64,000 nt of DNA from an uncultured Flavobacteriales bacterium (GCA_938085425.1 CALKGQ010000011.1:1-64000), one strand, 5' to 3'; shown: positions 43,750-53,461, numbered from the stretch's first letter. Notes: a model not told the origin generated them from the letters alone. Numbers and translations are program-made.

Positions 43750-46632
43750 ATGAAGATTGGAAGTTTTGTTTCGCGCCACTTGGGTCCTCGCGTCGAAGAC
43801 CAAACCACGATGCTGCGCACCATCGGATCACCTTCTCTGGACGACCTCATTGAACAGACCGTACCCGGTGCGATCCGGCTGCGTGAGCCCATGGATGTGA
43901 GCACAGCCTTGACAGAAAGCGAGTACCTCGAGCACATCGACGGCTTGGCGGCCCAAAATGCCGTCTTTCGGAATTACATCGGCATGGGCTATTACCCCAC
44001 AGAGGTACCAAGCGTGATCCGCCGCAATGTTTTGGAAAACCCAGGATGGTACACGGCCTACACGCCATACCAAGCGGAGATTGCCCAGGGTCGCCTCGAA
44101 GCCTTGCTCAATTTCCAGACCATGGTGTTGGACCTCACAGGGATGGAGGTGGCCAATGCGTCTCTCTTGGACGAAGGCACCAGTGCAGCGGAAGCCATGG
44201 CCATGCTGTTCGCGGCAAGGCCAAGGGCCCAGGTGAAGGAAGGGCGAACGAAATTTTTGGTGGACAAGGAGGTGTTTCCTCAAACGTTGAGTGTGTTGCG
44301 CACCCGCGCCGCGCATCTCGACATTGACATGGTGGTGTTGCCACGTCAGGACATGAGGGTTGGTTTGGAGGGCGGTGGCGTCTACGGATGCTTGGTCCAA
44401 TACCCTGACGCCAATGGAGAGGCGGAGGAGATGACGGAGTTGATGTCCTCCATGGCACAACATGAGGCGCGCTCGGTGTTTGCCTCAGACTTGATGGCCT
44501 TGTTGCTCATGAAGAGCCCAGGAATGATGGGTGCAGACGTCGTGGTGGGCAGCACCCAGCGATTTGGCGTGCCCATGGGCTACGGTGGCCCGCACGCGGC
44601 ATTTTTTGCGGCCAAGGAATCTTTCAAGCGGCATTTCCCCGGACGCATCATCGGCGTTTCAGTGGACCGTTTGGGCCAACAAGCCTTGCGCATGGCCCTC
44701 CAAACGAGGGAACAACACATCCGCAGGGACAAGGCCACTTCCAACATTTGCACCGCCCAAAGTTTGTTGGCGGTGATGGCCTCGATGTATGCGGTCTACC
44801 ACGGCCCCAAGGGACTTCGCGACATTGCCGAGAGGATCCACACCACGACCCGCTCATTGGCCACATCTCTTGGAGCAAACCCACAGCTTTCGATTGTCCA
44901 CAGCTGCTATTTCGACACCCTTAAAATCCATGTGCAAGGAGGGGGAGACGCGATGCGCGCATTGCGGGCACGCGCCGAATCGAAGCGCGTCAACCTACGC
45001 TACTTCAATGATGGAGAGCACATCGGGGTCTCCCTGAACGAACGCACCAATCAAAAGGACTTCACAACGCTGTGCTCTGTGTTGGGCGTTGAGCCCATCC
45101 AAGGAGTGGACTTTGACAGCACCTTCTTCGGGCCTCTTGCCCGCGAAGTGGATTATCTCCATCACCCCGTGTTCAACCGCTACCGCTCGGAAACGGAAAT
45201 GATGCGGTACATCAAGGTCCTCGAAAACAAAGATCTGAGTTTGACCCATGCCATGATTCCACTTGGCTCATGCACCATGAAGCTCAATGCAGCGACGGAG
45301 TTGATCCCCATCACCTGGGCGGCCTTTGCAGAGCTTCACCCTTTTTGTCCTGCGGACCAAGCCCGGGGCACCCGCGCCATGCTCATGGAGTTGGAGAAAG
45401 ACCTTTCCGAAATCACTGGCTTTGCGGGAGTTTCATTGCAGCCCAACAGCGGGGCGCAGGGCGAGTTTGCCGGGTTGATGGTCATCCGTGCGTACCACGC
45501 TTCGCGAGGAGAAAGCCACCGGAACATCTGCCTGATTCCCAACAGCGCGCACGGCACCAACCCTGCGAGCGCAGTGATGGCAGGCATGAAGGTCGTGGTG
45601 GTCGGATGCGACAAACACGGCAACATCGACACGGATGATTTGCTTGCCAAGGTGGAAAAGCATTCGAAAGAGTTGGGCGCACTGATGATCACGTACCCCT
45701 CCACCCATGGGGTGTTTGAATCTTCCGTTTTGAAGGTCACAGAGATGGTCCACGCGCACGGTGGTCAGGTGTACATGGATGGCGCCAACATGAATGCTCA
45801 AGTGGGGTTGACAAGCCCGGGAATGATCGGAGCGGACGTATGTCATTTGAATTTGCACAAGACATTCGCCATTCCACATGGAGGGGGTGGGCCAGGCGTT
45901 GGCCCCATTGGCGTGGCCGAGCACCTCGTGCCGTTCTTGCCGGGTCATGACGTTGTTCCAGTGGGGGACGACCAATCCATTGATGCCGTCAGTGCAGCTC
46001 CATTTGGCAGTGCTTTGATTGCACAAATCCCTTATGCCTACATCAAAATGCTCGGACAGTCCGGCTTGACCGAGAGCACCAGAGTGGCCATCCTCAACGC
46101 GAACTATCTGAAGGCAAGGCTCGAAGGTGCCTACGACGTTTTGTACCAGGCCAAAAATGGCACGGTGGCCCACGAAATGATTTTGGATTGTCGCCCGTTC
46201 AAGGCCGTTGGGGTGGAAGTCATGGACATCGCCAAGCGATTGATTGACTATGGATTCCATGCACCTACGGTGTCTTGGCCGGTCCCCGGCACGCTGATGA
46301 TCGAGCCAACAGAGAGCGAGAGCCTGGAAGAGTTGGACCGCTTCGCGGAAGCCATGCTGGGCATTCGGGAAGAAATTGCCATGTTGGAGCGCGGCGAGGT
46401 GCACCCTGAAGACAATGTGTTGAAAATGGCCCCCCACACCGTGGAAGAGGCCACGGCCACCGAGTGGACCCATCCGTACAGCAGGGAGAAAGCGGTCTAT
46501 CCAATGCACGACATGAAGTCCAGAAAGTTCTGGTGCTCCGTGGCGCGCGTGGACAACGCGCACGGCGACCGGAACCTCGTTTGTTCCTGCCCGCCTCTTT
46601 CTTCCTTTGAAGAACTTCTTGAAAAAGTTTGA
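43750..46632 (+). CDS. gcvP: Glycine dehydrogenase (decarboxylating), P protein
   Basis: P protein of the glycine cleavage system: decarboxylates glycine and passes the aminomethyl group to lipoyl-GcvH. About 960 residues, so both halves (alpha and beta) are fused as in E. coli. The N-terminal half has YYPTEVPSVIRRNVLENPGWYTAYTPYQ; the catalytic C-terminal half has the PLP lysine in CHLNLHKTFAIPHGGGGPG, preceded by HGTNPASAVMAGM and STHGVFE. The other gcv genes are not nearby. The ATG at 43750 begins MKIGSFVSRHLG, as in the family. Confidence 0.97.
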   Translation: MKIGSFVSRHLGPRVEDQTTMLRTIGSPSLDDLIEQTVPGAIRLREPMDVSTALTESEYLEHIDGLAAQNAVFRNYIGMGYYPTEVPSVIRRNVLENPGWYTAYTPYQAEIAQGRLEALLNFQTMVLDLTGMEVANASLLDEGTSAAEAMAMLFAARPRAQVKEGRTKFLVDKEVFPQTLSVLRTRAAHLDIDMVVLPRQDMRVGLEGGGVYGCLVQYPDANGEAEEMTELMSSMAQHEARSVFASDLMALLLMKSPGMMGADVVVGSTQRFGVPMGYGGPHAAFFAAKESFKRHFPGRIIGVSVDRLGQQALRMALQTREQHIRRDKATSNICTAQSLLAVMASMYAVYHGPKGLRDIAERIHTTTRSLATSLGANPQLSIVHSCYFDTLKIHVQGGGDAMRALRARAESKRVNLRYFNDGEHIGVSLNERTNQKDFTTLCSVLGVEPIQGVDFDSTFFGPLAREVDYLHHPVFNRYRSETEMMRYIKVLENKDLSLTHAMIPLGSCTMKLNAATELIPITWAAFAELHPFCPADQARGTRAMLMELEKDLSEITGFAGVSLQPNSGAQGEFAGLMVIRAYHASRGESHRNICLIPNSAHGTNPASAVMAGMKVVVVGCDKHGNIDTDDLLAKVEKHSKELGALMITYPSTHGVFESSVLKVTEMVHAHGGQVYMDGANMNAQVGLTSPGMIGADVCHLNLHKTFAIPHGGGGPGVGPIGVAEHLVPFLPGHDVVPVGDDQSIDAVSAAPFGSALIAQIPYAYIKMLGQSGLTESTRVAILNANYLKARLEGAYDVLYQAKNGTVAHEMILDCRPFKAVGVEVMDIAKRLIDYGFHAPTVSWPVPGTLMIEPTESESLEELDRFAEAMLGIREEIAMLERGEVHPEDNVLKMAPHTVEEATATEWTHPYSREKAVYPMHDMKSRKFWCSVARVDNAHGDRNLVCSCPPLSSFEELLEKV

Positions 46633-46700
46633 AGAAGGACATTCACGGCTTGCTGTTCGCAACCCTTTGGCGAAAAAAAGCGACTTAACTGCGATGGGCT

Positions 46701-46708
46701 TATTTTCG
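46701..46708 (+). promoter_or_regulatory. -7 promoter box of the first T9SS cargo gene
   Basis: TATTTTCG, with a 38-nt gap to the ATG at 46747 (11 nt to an alternative ATG at 46720). Confidence 0.5.
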
Positions 46709-46746
46709 CCCCGACTTTCATGCTTACGATTCCAAAACCTACCTAC

Positions 46747-48723
46747 ATGAAGCAATTTTACATTTTGGCCCTTGGTGGCCTCTTGAGCCTTGGAGCCCAA
46801 GCGCAGTACAACATGCCTGCAGCGGCCAAAGGCGACACGTCACCTCGTGCGAAGGTGACCGCAGTGACTTCCAACGTGGAGCGCGAAACCATTTGGACCA
46901 ACGATGCCAGCAATTGTGCGGATTGGACATTTGGCAATGGTTCCGGCGAGGCAGGAGCCCCTTGGACGGACATCGACATCTCTTTTGAGTGTGCTACAGA
47001 AGGTCCTTCAGGTCCTTACAACCAATGGGCGGGCGGTTCTGGAGACGGGTCAGCAGCAAGTGCCATCAACTCCACGTCCACAGACAATGGATTTTTGATG
47101 ATCGATTCTGACTTGTTTGGCGCCGATGCCAACTACGATGCGAGCTGGATCGAGAACAGCTGGGTGCAAACTGCCGATGCAATCGATTGTGCAAACTACC
47201 CATACGTCAGCATTTCATTCCAAACGCGCTACCGCTGCTGGGACAACGGTGCCTCGGATGGCAGCGAGAAGTGTTTCATCGAAGTGAGCCGTGACGGCAC
47301 GTCTTGGCCAGACTTAACCAGTGCATACAGCACCGAGTGGGCCAACGAAGGCATGGTGGACTACGGCGGTGAAATGGTGCAGTGTCGCTACGAGATCTTC
47401 CCCGATTCAGAGACAGGATACGAGACTGACAACCCTTCTGTTTTGGAGTTTGACATCACCGAAGCTGCTGGTGGCCAAGAGACTGTTTGGGTTCGTTTCC
47501 GTTGGGTCGGAACCTGGGGCTACTCTTGGGAAATCGACGACCTCGAAGTCTATGAGACGCCGCAGAACGATACCCGCATTGACAACTACGTGAGCTACAC
47601 CAACTATGAGCAGGTGGGCTACTACGAATATGGCGCATGGGCGTTGGGCCAATTGCCGGACACTTTGTTCGCAGCCGCCAAAGTCTACAATGTGGGCTAC
47701 GCTGACCAAACCAATGTCATGATGACGGTGGACGTGAACGGTGAGACGGTCATGTCCAACGTGATTGACACTTTGGGCTATGCTGCCAACGACACATTGG
47801 TTGCGGCCTACACGGCCACAGAACTTGGTACAGTAACACTTGACTATACCTTGACCGCCGACGATGAAGATGAAAATCCAGGCAACAACACAGCCTCTCA
47901 GTCCTTTGAGGTGACGGACCTCCAGTGGGGCCGCGACAACGGTGAGATCAGCGCGGCATATCCCGGCGATGGCACAGTGGACTACATCGCAATGCCTCTC
48001 TACCAGGTGGTGAACGATGCCACCATCTACGGTGTGGACGTCGCCATCATGGAAGGCACAGAGCCCAACATTCCCGTGCGTGGTTTCTTGGTGGATGTCA
48101 ACGATGACTTGGCCTTGACAGAGCAATACGGAGGCGAGCTGATCAGTTCCCCAGAGATTGACCTCGTGGAAGGCAACACCAACGACGGAACAGGAGAACT
48201 CATTTGGTACACTTTCGTGTTCGACGAGCCCTACGAGGCCACTGCAGGTGAGCTCCTCGGTGCTGCATTCGAGCACTATGGAGGTGGCAACGTGCAGATT
48301 GGCGAGGCTCAGTACACCTACGATCAAACGGCGTTTGTGTATGGACCATTCGGTTCTGGCCAAGCTTACGACTGGTACTACAGCAACGAGGTGCCCATGG
48401 TGCGTTTGAACTTGGACGCGGACGCTGTGACAGCGGTCAGCGAAGCCCAAATCACAGGTACAGAAGGCTTCGACCTTTTCCCAGCTTTCCCCAACCCTAC
48501 CACCGATGCGACCCGTTTCCGTTTCCAATTGGAGCAGTCTGCCGAGGTGACGTTCGAATTGCGGGACATCACTGGAAAATTGGTGGAGCGTCGTGACTTG
48601 GGTACCCAGCCTGCAGGCATGGGCAACATGGTCCTTGAGACCTCCGCCTTCGGCGCCGGATCCTACACCGCCACATTCGTGGTGAACGGAGCCCGCACCA
48701 CCCAAAAGTTGATGGTCAAGTAA
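46747..48723 (+). CDS. T9SS type A sorting-domain protein (secreted, function unknown)
   Basis: About 658 residues. The signal peptide is MKQFYILALGGLLSLGAQAQ. The middle is beta-rich and aromatic, with a likely jelly-roll-type region around TIWTNDASNCADWTFGNGSG through DDLEVYETPQND, then CARDB/Ig-like segments (AKVYNVGYADQTNVMMTVDVNG, LDYTLTADDEDENPGNNTASQ). The last 80 residues are a type A T9SS sorting domain: FPAFPNPTTDATRFRF, ELRDITGKLVERRDLG and the ending GARTTQKLMVK. An earlier in-frame ATG at 46720 is possible, but 46747 gives a clean signal. It is a relative in architecture of the next gene. Confidence 0.88.
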   Translation: MKQFYILALGGLLSLGAQAQYNMPAAAKGDTSPRAKVTAVTSNVERETIWTNDASNCADWTFGNGSGEAGAPWTDIDISFECATEGPSGPYNQWAGGSGDGSAASAINSTSTDNGFLMIDSDLFGADANYDASWIENSWVQTADAIDCANYPYVSISFQTRYRCWDNGASDGSEKCFIEVSRDGTSWPDLTSAYSTEWANEGMVDYGGEMVQCRYEIFPDSETGYETDNPSVLEFDITEAAGGQETVWVRFRWVGTWGYSWEIDDLEVYETPQNDTRIDNYVSYTNYEQVGYYEYGAWALGQLPDTLFAAAKVYNVGYADQTNVMMTVDVNGETVMSNVIDTLGYAANDTLVAAYTATELGTVTLDYTLTADDEDENPGNNTASQSFEVTDLQWGRDNGEISAAYPGDGTVDYIAMPLYQVVNDATIYGVDVAIMEGTEPNIPVRGFLVDVNDDLALTEQYGGELISSPEIDLVEGNTNDGTGELIWYTFVFDEPYEATAGELLGAAFEHYGGGNVQIGEAQYTYDQTAFVYGPFGSGQAYDWYYSNEVPMVRLNLDADAVTAVSEAQITGTEGFDLFPAFPNPTTDATRFRFQLEQSAEVTFELRDITGKLVERRDLGTQPAGMGNMVLETSAFGAGSYTATFVVNGARTTQKLMVK

Positions 48724-48759
48724 GACCGTCTAGGCCTTCCTCCCAAATGGAGGGATGAG

Positions 48760-48789
48760 AAAGGGGAAGCACATGCTTCCCCTTTTTTT
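48760..48789 (+). terminator. Intrinsic terminator between the two T9SS cargo genes
   Basis: AAAGGGGAAGCA pairs with TGCTTCCCCTTT across a 2-nt centre and is followed by a T-run; it lies 36 nt after the stop at 48723. Confidence 0.88.
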
Positions 48790-48833
48790 GTGCTTTGACG
48801 CATGGAAATTGTCGTTGTTTTGATCTTCAATTG

Positions 48834-48841
48834 TATTTTCC
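48834..48841 (+). promoter_or_regulatory. Possible -7 box of the second T9SS cargo gene
   Basis: TATTTTCC (last base differs from TAnnTTYG), 23 nt before the ATG at 48865, with a TTG 22 nt upstream. Weak. Confidence 0.35.
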
Positions 48842-48864
48842 GCGTCCAACTGAAACACCTGTAA

Positions 48865-50913
48865 ATGAAACACCTTCTACTTTTTACTGGCCTGACATGC
48901 TGTTTAACAGCTGCATTGGCCCAGCGCCCCACCGATTCCAACGTCGCACAATCTCCAACAGCCGTTGACCGTGCCGAAGCCCAATCTTCCTTGGATCAAG
49001 GGGTCGAGGCCTTGATGACACAGCGAGGCGGGGGCACCATTCTGTTCCAAGAGACTTTCTCCAATGGCTTCGATGGGAGCAACGGAAACGGTGCTTGGAG
49101 CGTCGACCAAAACGTGGAAACCGACATTTGGGTGTGGGTGGCTCCTGGCAACACGGGCTACTACGCCGACGGTACCGCAACGGGTGTCTCCCACCCGGCA
49201 GGGTATTACAGCACCAATATTGGTGCTTTGGAGTCGACCACGGCCTCTGATGGTTGGATGATTTTTGACAACGATTACTTCCAAGGTGGCCAAATCAATT
49301 CAGACAACCCTGCCGTGGACACGGAGGGCTCTTTGACAAGCCCGGTGATGGACTTTTCGTCGAATGCTTCCATCATCGTGAATTGGGAGTCGTACTTCCG
49401 CTACTGCTGCGCCCAAGCCTCTCCCATCTTCTTGGAGGTGGGCACCATCGAGGAAGGCGTCACGTCTTGGACATTATTCGATGGCCATGGCAATTTCATC
49501 GAGTCGGCCAATTCTCTATCGGCTAACCCATTTCCTGTGGGTGTCGATGTGAGCTGTGTGGCAGCGAACCAAGACTCCGTGCAACTTCGGTTTGCCTACC
49601 GCCAAGCAGGAGGTCACAGCCACTACTACTGGGGCATTGACGATGTGACGGTTTCTTCCAATGATGTGACAGACGACATTGAGATCACGCAAATTGTGAA
49701 TGGTGATGTGTTCAACGTGTTCGAATACCGCGTTACTCCCATCGAACAGGCGATTGTTCCTGGTGAAGGTGGACTGCTGGCAGGTGTGATGTACCGCAAT
49801 GTTGGCACTGCTGACCAATACGGTGTGGAGGTCATGGTGGAGGTCCTTGACCCCGCTGGCAACGTCGTCAACACCACGACCCAAGTGCTGGACACGGTCT
49901 ACACATTCGCAAACGCTCCAACTTGCCCGGCGAATTCCCAGGACACGTTGTACGTTGCGACCGATTGGGAGCCCGATGCCATTGGCACCTACGGGTTGCG
50001 CATCACCATGACGGCGGATTCTGCGGATGCCACACCCGACAACAATGTTGTGGTGAAGGATATCCTCTACACCGATGACATCTACGGCCACGACGACGAC
50101 GAGTCTTTCACTGGAGAATTGGGTGCCCGCGAAAGCGATGACATCGAGGACTACTTCGACCCCACAGGCTATGGTTCCTACTACCACTGTCCCAACCCTG
50201 GCTCCATGGCTTACGGCCTGGCCATCAAGTTTGGTCCCAGTTGTGGATTGAACCTCCAAGAAAACCCTGAGGAACTCGAGTTTGAAACCCGTTTGTATGA
50301 ACTCGACGGTGCAGTCGGTCTGACAGCAAGTCCATTCGATGCCAATTACTGGATTTACGACCAAGATTGGAGCAACATGAATTTTGACGGGGACGTCGAG
50401 GTGTACCTCTCGTTTGATGACCCAATTGAATTGGCCGTGGAAACCTTTTATTTTGCGGCAGTCATCAACGAATACGAGAGTCCAAGCCAGCTCACAGTCC
50501 TAGGGCAGGGCAACAGCGACAGCGACAACAGTACGGGCAATCTCGACCTTAATTCAGAAGGGAATTATACGTGGTTCGTAAGAAATACCTACTCGCCTGC
50601 CATCCGATTGATCACAAGCGAGCGCGAGGCCGTTGATTTGCTCGAGGCATCGCAAGGCATTCGTTTGGACCAGAACATCCCCAACCCTGCAATGGGGACC
50701 ACCACCATTCGCTTTGAGCTTGGCCAGAGCCGCGACGTGATGTTGGAGGTCCGTGACGGCATGGGCCGCTTGGTCTCGTCCAAAGACATGGGCACATTGG
50801 GTGCAGGCTTGCACAACATGGAGTTGAACCTCGACGGTTGGGCTTCAGGATTGTACACCTACACGCTCTCAGCAGATGGCCTTCGCACCACGAAGAAGAT
50901 GACCATCAAGTAA
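48865..50913 (+). CDS. T9SS type A sorting-domain protein (secreted, function unknown)
   Basis: 682 residues. The signal peptide is MKHLLLFTGLTCCLTAALAQ. The first half contains a jelly-roll-like region (ILFQETFSNGFDGSNGNGAWSV through HSHYYWGIDDVTVSSND), and the middle a CARDB-like stretch (MYRNVGTADQYGVEVMVEVLD). The C-terminal 75 residues form a type A sorting domain: IPNPAMGTTTIRFEL, LEVRDGMGRLVSSKDMG and the ending GLRTTKKMTIK. It shares this domain order with the preceding gene, suggesting an old duplication, but each has its own terminator. Function beyond secretion is unknown. Confidence 0.88.
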   Translation: MKHLLLFTGLTCCLTAALAQRPTDSNVAQSPTAVDRAEAQSSLDQGVEALMTQRGGGTILFQETFSNGFDGSNGNGAWSVDQNVETDIWVWVAPGNTGYYADGTATGVSHPAGYYSTNIGALESTTASDGWMIFDNDYFQGGQINSDNPAVDTEGSLTSPVMDFSSNASIIVNWESYFRYCCAQASPIFLEVGTIEEGVTSWTLFDGHGNFIESANSLSANPFPVGVDVSCVAANQDSVQLRFAYRQAGGHSHYYWGIDDVTVSSNDVTDDIEITQIVNGDVFNVFEYRVTPIEQAIVPGEGGLLAGVMYRNVGTADQYGVEVMVEVLDPAGNVVNTTTQVLDTVYTFANAPTCPANSQDTLYVATDWEPDAIGTYGLRITMTADSADATPDNNVVVKDILYTDDIYGHDDDESFTGELGARESDDIEDYFDPTGYGSYYHCPNPGSMAYGLAIKFGPSCGLNLQENPEELEFETRLYELDGAVGLTASPFDANYWIYDQDWSNMNFDGDVEVYLSFDDPIELAVETFYFAAVINEYESPSQLTVLGQGNSDSDNSTGNLDLNSEGNYTWFVRNTYSPAIRLITSEREAVDLLEASQGIRLDQNIPNPAMGTTTIRFELGQSRDVMLEVRDGMGRLVSSKDMGTLGAGLHNMELNLDGWASGLYTYTLSADGLRTTKKMTIK

Positions 50914-50935
50914 GGGTTCGAAACTTTGATGTCGA

Positions 50936-50971
50936 CAAGGCACTGCCCCCTGGGCGGTGCCTTGTTATTTT
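50936..50971 (+). terminator. Intrinsic terminator whose T-tract overlaps the next promoter
   Basis: CAAGGCACTGCC (50936-50947) pairs with GGCGGTGCCTTG (50953-50964) with one G-U pair and is followed by TTATTTT. The T-tract is shared with the promoter box at 50966-50973. Confidence 0.8.
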
Positions 50972-50973
50972 CG
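50966..50973 (+). promoter_or_regulatory. -7 promoter box of the GH3 gene (leaderless type)
   Basis: TATTTTCG ends 4 nt (ggcc) before the ATG at 50978. It lies inside the T-tract of the upstream terminator. Confidence 0.58.
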
Positions 50974-50977
50974 GGCC

Positions 50978-52483
50978 ATGGGATGGAAAGCCTTTTTGAG
51001 CCAACCGGTGGCACGTCTTTCATTGTGGCGCCTGCAAAGGCGTGTCTCTGATCCCGCGGCCGCCCAAAGGGAGGTGTTGGAAGGGCTCTTGAAGAAAGGG
51101 CAGGCAACGGCCTTTGGTCGTGCCCATGGTCTGCGGCCAGGGATGAACGTCCAGGCGTTTCAAGAGGCTGTGCCGGTCAGGTCTTACGAAGGGCTCCGTG
51201 CATTCGTCGATCGGGCTGTGGCAGGAGAGGCGGATGTGCTTTGGCCTGGCAAACCCTTGTACTTCTGCAAGACCAGTGGCACGACATCAGGGGCCAAGTA
51301 CATTCCCCTTACAGAGGACAGCATGCCCAACCACATTGGCAGCGCGCGCAATGCCTTGCTGGGACACATCGCTGGGACCGGGGATGCTTCTTTTGTCGAC
51401 GGCAAAATGATCTTCTTGCAAGGCAGCCCTGAACTCGGGTCCACACCAGGAGGGGTGCCTTTGGGCCGGCTCAGTGGCATTGTGGCGCATCATGTCCCGA
51501 GCTATTTGCAACGCAACCGCTTGCCTTCTTGGGAGGCCAATTGCATCGAGGATTGGGAAGACAAGGTGCAGGCCATTGTGGAAGAGACTTGCAAAGAAGA
51601 CTTGAGGCTCGTGAGCGGCATCCCTTCGTGGGTGCAGATGTACTTCGAACGTCTTCTTGCGCACACTGGCAAAGCCACTGTCAAGGAGGTGTTCCCCAAC
51701 CTTTCCCTCTTTGTCCACGGCGGCGTGGCGTATGGCCCTTATGCGGAGCGGTTCAAACAACTGCTGGGGTTCGAGATTCCACGGGTGGAATTGTACCCCG
51801 CCTCGGAGGGCTTCCTCGCGTTTCAAGAGGCCCCGAATGTGAAAGGCATGTTGTTGAATGTACGCGATGGTATTTTCTTCGAGTTCATTCCAGCGGGCCA
51901 GTATTTTGAGGAGAATCCGCCAAGATTGACCATTGGAGAGGTGGAGTGTGGGGTGCAGTATGCCGTGGTGCTTAGTTCCAATGCCGGGTTGTGGGGCTAC
52001 GACATAGGAGACACTGTCAAATTCGTTTCTCTTGACCCACCTCGCATTCTTGTGACAGGGAGGATCAAACATTTCACCTCGGCCTTTGGAGAACACGTCA
52101 TTGCCGAGGAAGTGGAGGGAGCGGCGCAGGTGGCCATGGCCCAATGTGGCGGGGTGATTTCAGAGTTTCACGTGGCGCCCCAGGTCGCACCTACTCAGGG
52201 ACTGCCCTACCACGAATGGTTGGTGGCCTTTGAGGATTTGCCGGAGGATTTGGACGATTTCGTTGGGGCTTTGGACCAGGCTCTGCAAGGGGCCAACCCT
52301 TACTACAAAGACTTGATCCAAGGGGCGGTGTTGCGCCCTGCTCAATTGACATGCGTGCCCACAGAAAGCTTCAATGAAGCGATGCGAAAACGAGGGAAAT
52401 TGGGCGGACAGAACAAGATGCCCCGGTTGGCCAATGACAGAGGCTTGGCCGATTTGATTTTGACAACTGAAGAGCAAGCATGA
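50978..52483 (+). CDS. GH3-family acyl-acid amido synthetase-like protein
   Basis: About 501 residues. GH3 proteins adenylate an acyl acid and join it to an amino acid; the plant members act on hormones, and the bacterial substrates are mostly unknown. Visible features are the ATP-binding FCKTSGTTSGAKYIPLTE (near 105-122), LFVHGGVAYGPYAERFKQLLG, YPASEGFLAFQ and WGYDIGDTVKFVSLDPPRILVTGRIKHF (the hinge region). The ATG at 50978 follows a TATTTTCG box by 4 nt and is preferred to an ATG at 50957 inside the terminator. It heads a tight group with a uridine kinase-like gene 1 nt downstream. Confidence 0.9.
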   Translation: MGWKAFLSQPVARLSLWRLQRRVSDPAAAQREVLEGLLKKGQATAFGRAHGLRPGMNVQAFQEAVPVRSYEGLRAFVDRAVAGEADVLWPGKPLYFCKTSGTTSGAKYIPLTEDSMPNHIGSARNALLGHIAGTGDASFVDGKMIFLQGSPELGSTPGGVPLGRLSGIVAHHVPSYLQRNRLPSWEANCIEDWEDKVQAIVEETCKEDLRLVSGIPSWVQMYFERLLAHTGKATVKEVFPNLSLFVHGGVAYGPYAERFKQLLGFEIPRVELYPASEGFLAFQEAPNVKGMLLNVRDGIFFEFIPAGQYFEENPPRLTIGEVECGVQYAVVLSSNAGLWGYDIGDTVKFVSLDPPRILVTGRIKHFTSAFGEHVIAEEVEGAAQVAMAQCGGVISEFHVAPQVAPTQGLPYHEWLVAFEDLPEDLDDFVGALDQALQGANPYYKDLIQGAVLRPAQLTCVPTESFNEAMRKRGKLGGQNKMPRLANDRGLADLILTTEEQA

Positions 52484-52484
52484 C

Positions 52485-53111
52485 ATGAAAATTTTGGCGA
52501 TCACAGGAGGAAGCGGCTCGGGAAAGAGCACCGTGTTGAATGGTTTGAAGGACCACTTCGGCGGGCGGATGTCCATGCTGTCGCTCGACGATTATTACCG
52601 TCCCAAGGCCGAGCTGCCCGTGGACGAGAATGGGGAGACGAATTTTGATGTGCTTCAGGCCATTGATGACGAAAAACTGCACGCCGACATTCTGAAACTG
52701 GCTTCAGGGGCCTCAGTTTCCTTCGATTCATACACCTACAACAAGAGCCTCATGAAGTCCCAGATTGTCTTGGTGGAGCCCAGAGAATGGTTGGTGGTGG
52801 AAGGGCTGTTTGCGCTGAGCTACCCCAACATCGTGGCATGCACGGATGTCAAAGCTTTCATTCATGCTTCTCCAGACATCCGGTTGGCCCGCAGAAAGCA
52901 CCGCGACATGACCATCAGGGGATACACTCCTGAGGAAGTGGATTACCAGTGGCAGCATCACGTGCGTCCCGCCGACAAGGCGCACATCGAGCCCCACAAA
53001 GAGACGTGTCACGTGGTGATTGAAAACGACGACGATTGGCGCCCGGGATTGGGGCGCTTGATTGAACACATGGAGGCGTTCGACGCTTCTTCTCCCAAAC
53101 CACAACCATGA
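52485..53111 (+). CDS. Uridine kinase-like P-loop kinase
   Basis: 208 residues. P-loop GGSGSGKS at 8-15, then MLSLDDYYRP (the substrate Asp block), NFDVLQAIDDEKL and a lid-like RRKHRDMTIRGY. The order matches the uridine kinase/phosphoribulokinase family. It may phosphorylate uridine or another nucleoside; the substrate is not certain. It begins 1 nt after the GH3 gene and overlaps the next gene by 4 nt (ATGA), so translation is probably coupled. Confidence 0.85.
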   Translation: MKILAITGGSGSGKSTVLNGLKDHFGGRMSMLSLDDYYRPKAELPVDENGETNFDVLQAIDDEKLHADILKLASGASVSFDSYTYNKSLMKSQIVLVEPREWLVVEGLFALSYPNIVACTDVKAFIHASPDIRLARRKHRDMTIRGYTPEEVDYQWQHHVRPADKAHIEPHKETCHVVIENDDDWRPGLGRLIEHMEAFDASSPKPQP

Positions 53112-53461
53112 AAAAGGCATTCACCCTCCCCAATTGCAAAACGTGTCAGCGGATTTTTGGGGACCTCCAACCCGAGCAACACGGCTGCGAAGTCGTCGAC
53201 ATCAAAGCGGAGGGCATTGCCGCAGCCGACCTCGATGCCATGAAGGCCCACGCGGGTTCCTATGAATCTTTGTTCAGCCGTCGTGCCATGAAGTTTCGCA
53301 GCATGGGGTTGGCGGACAAGTCCTTGGCTGAATCCGATTACCGCGCCTTGATTTTGGAAGAATACACCTTCCTCAAGCGCCCCGTCTTCCTCACGGACAA
53401 AGGGGTCACGGCGGGGTCCAGCAAGGCGGAGGTGCAACGCGCCCGCGACCTCATCTCTTGA
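53108..53461 (+). CDS. ArsC/Spx-family thioredoxin-fold protein
   Basis: 117 residues, with an N-terminal CxxC at Cys10-Lys-Thr-Cys13 (TLPNCKTCQRIF) and the later FLKRPVFLTDKG, which places the Arg-Pro pair of the ArsC family. It could be an arsenate reductase-type enzyme or an Spx/YffB-like protein; the context (uridine kinase-like, permease) does not decide. It overlaps both neighbours by 4 nt. Confidence 0.82.
   Translation: MKKAFTLPNCKTCQRIFGDLQPEQHGCEVVDIKAEGIAAADLDAMKAHAGSYESLFSRRAMKFRSMGLADKSLAESDYRALILEEYTFLKRPVFLTDKGVTAGSSKAEVQRARDLIS

Noticed and set aside
46636-46685. Possible terminator after gcvP (TTCGC...GCGAA followed by A-run)
   Set aside because: The run after the stem is A on the sense strand, not T, and the stem is short, so it would not terminate gcvP transcripts.
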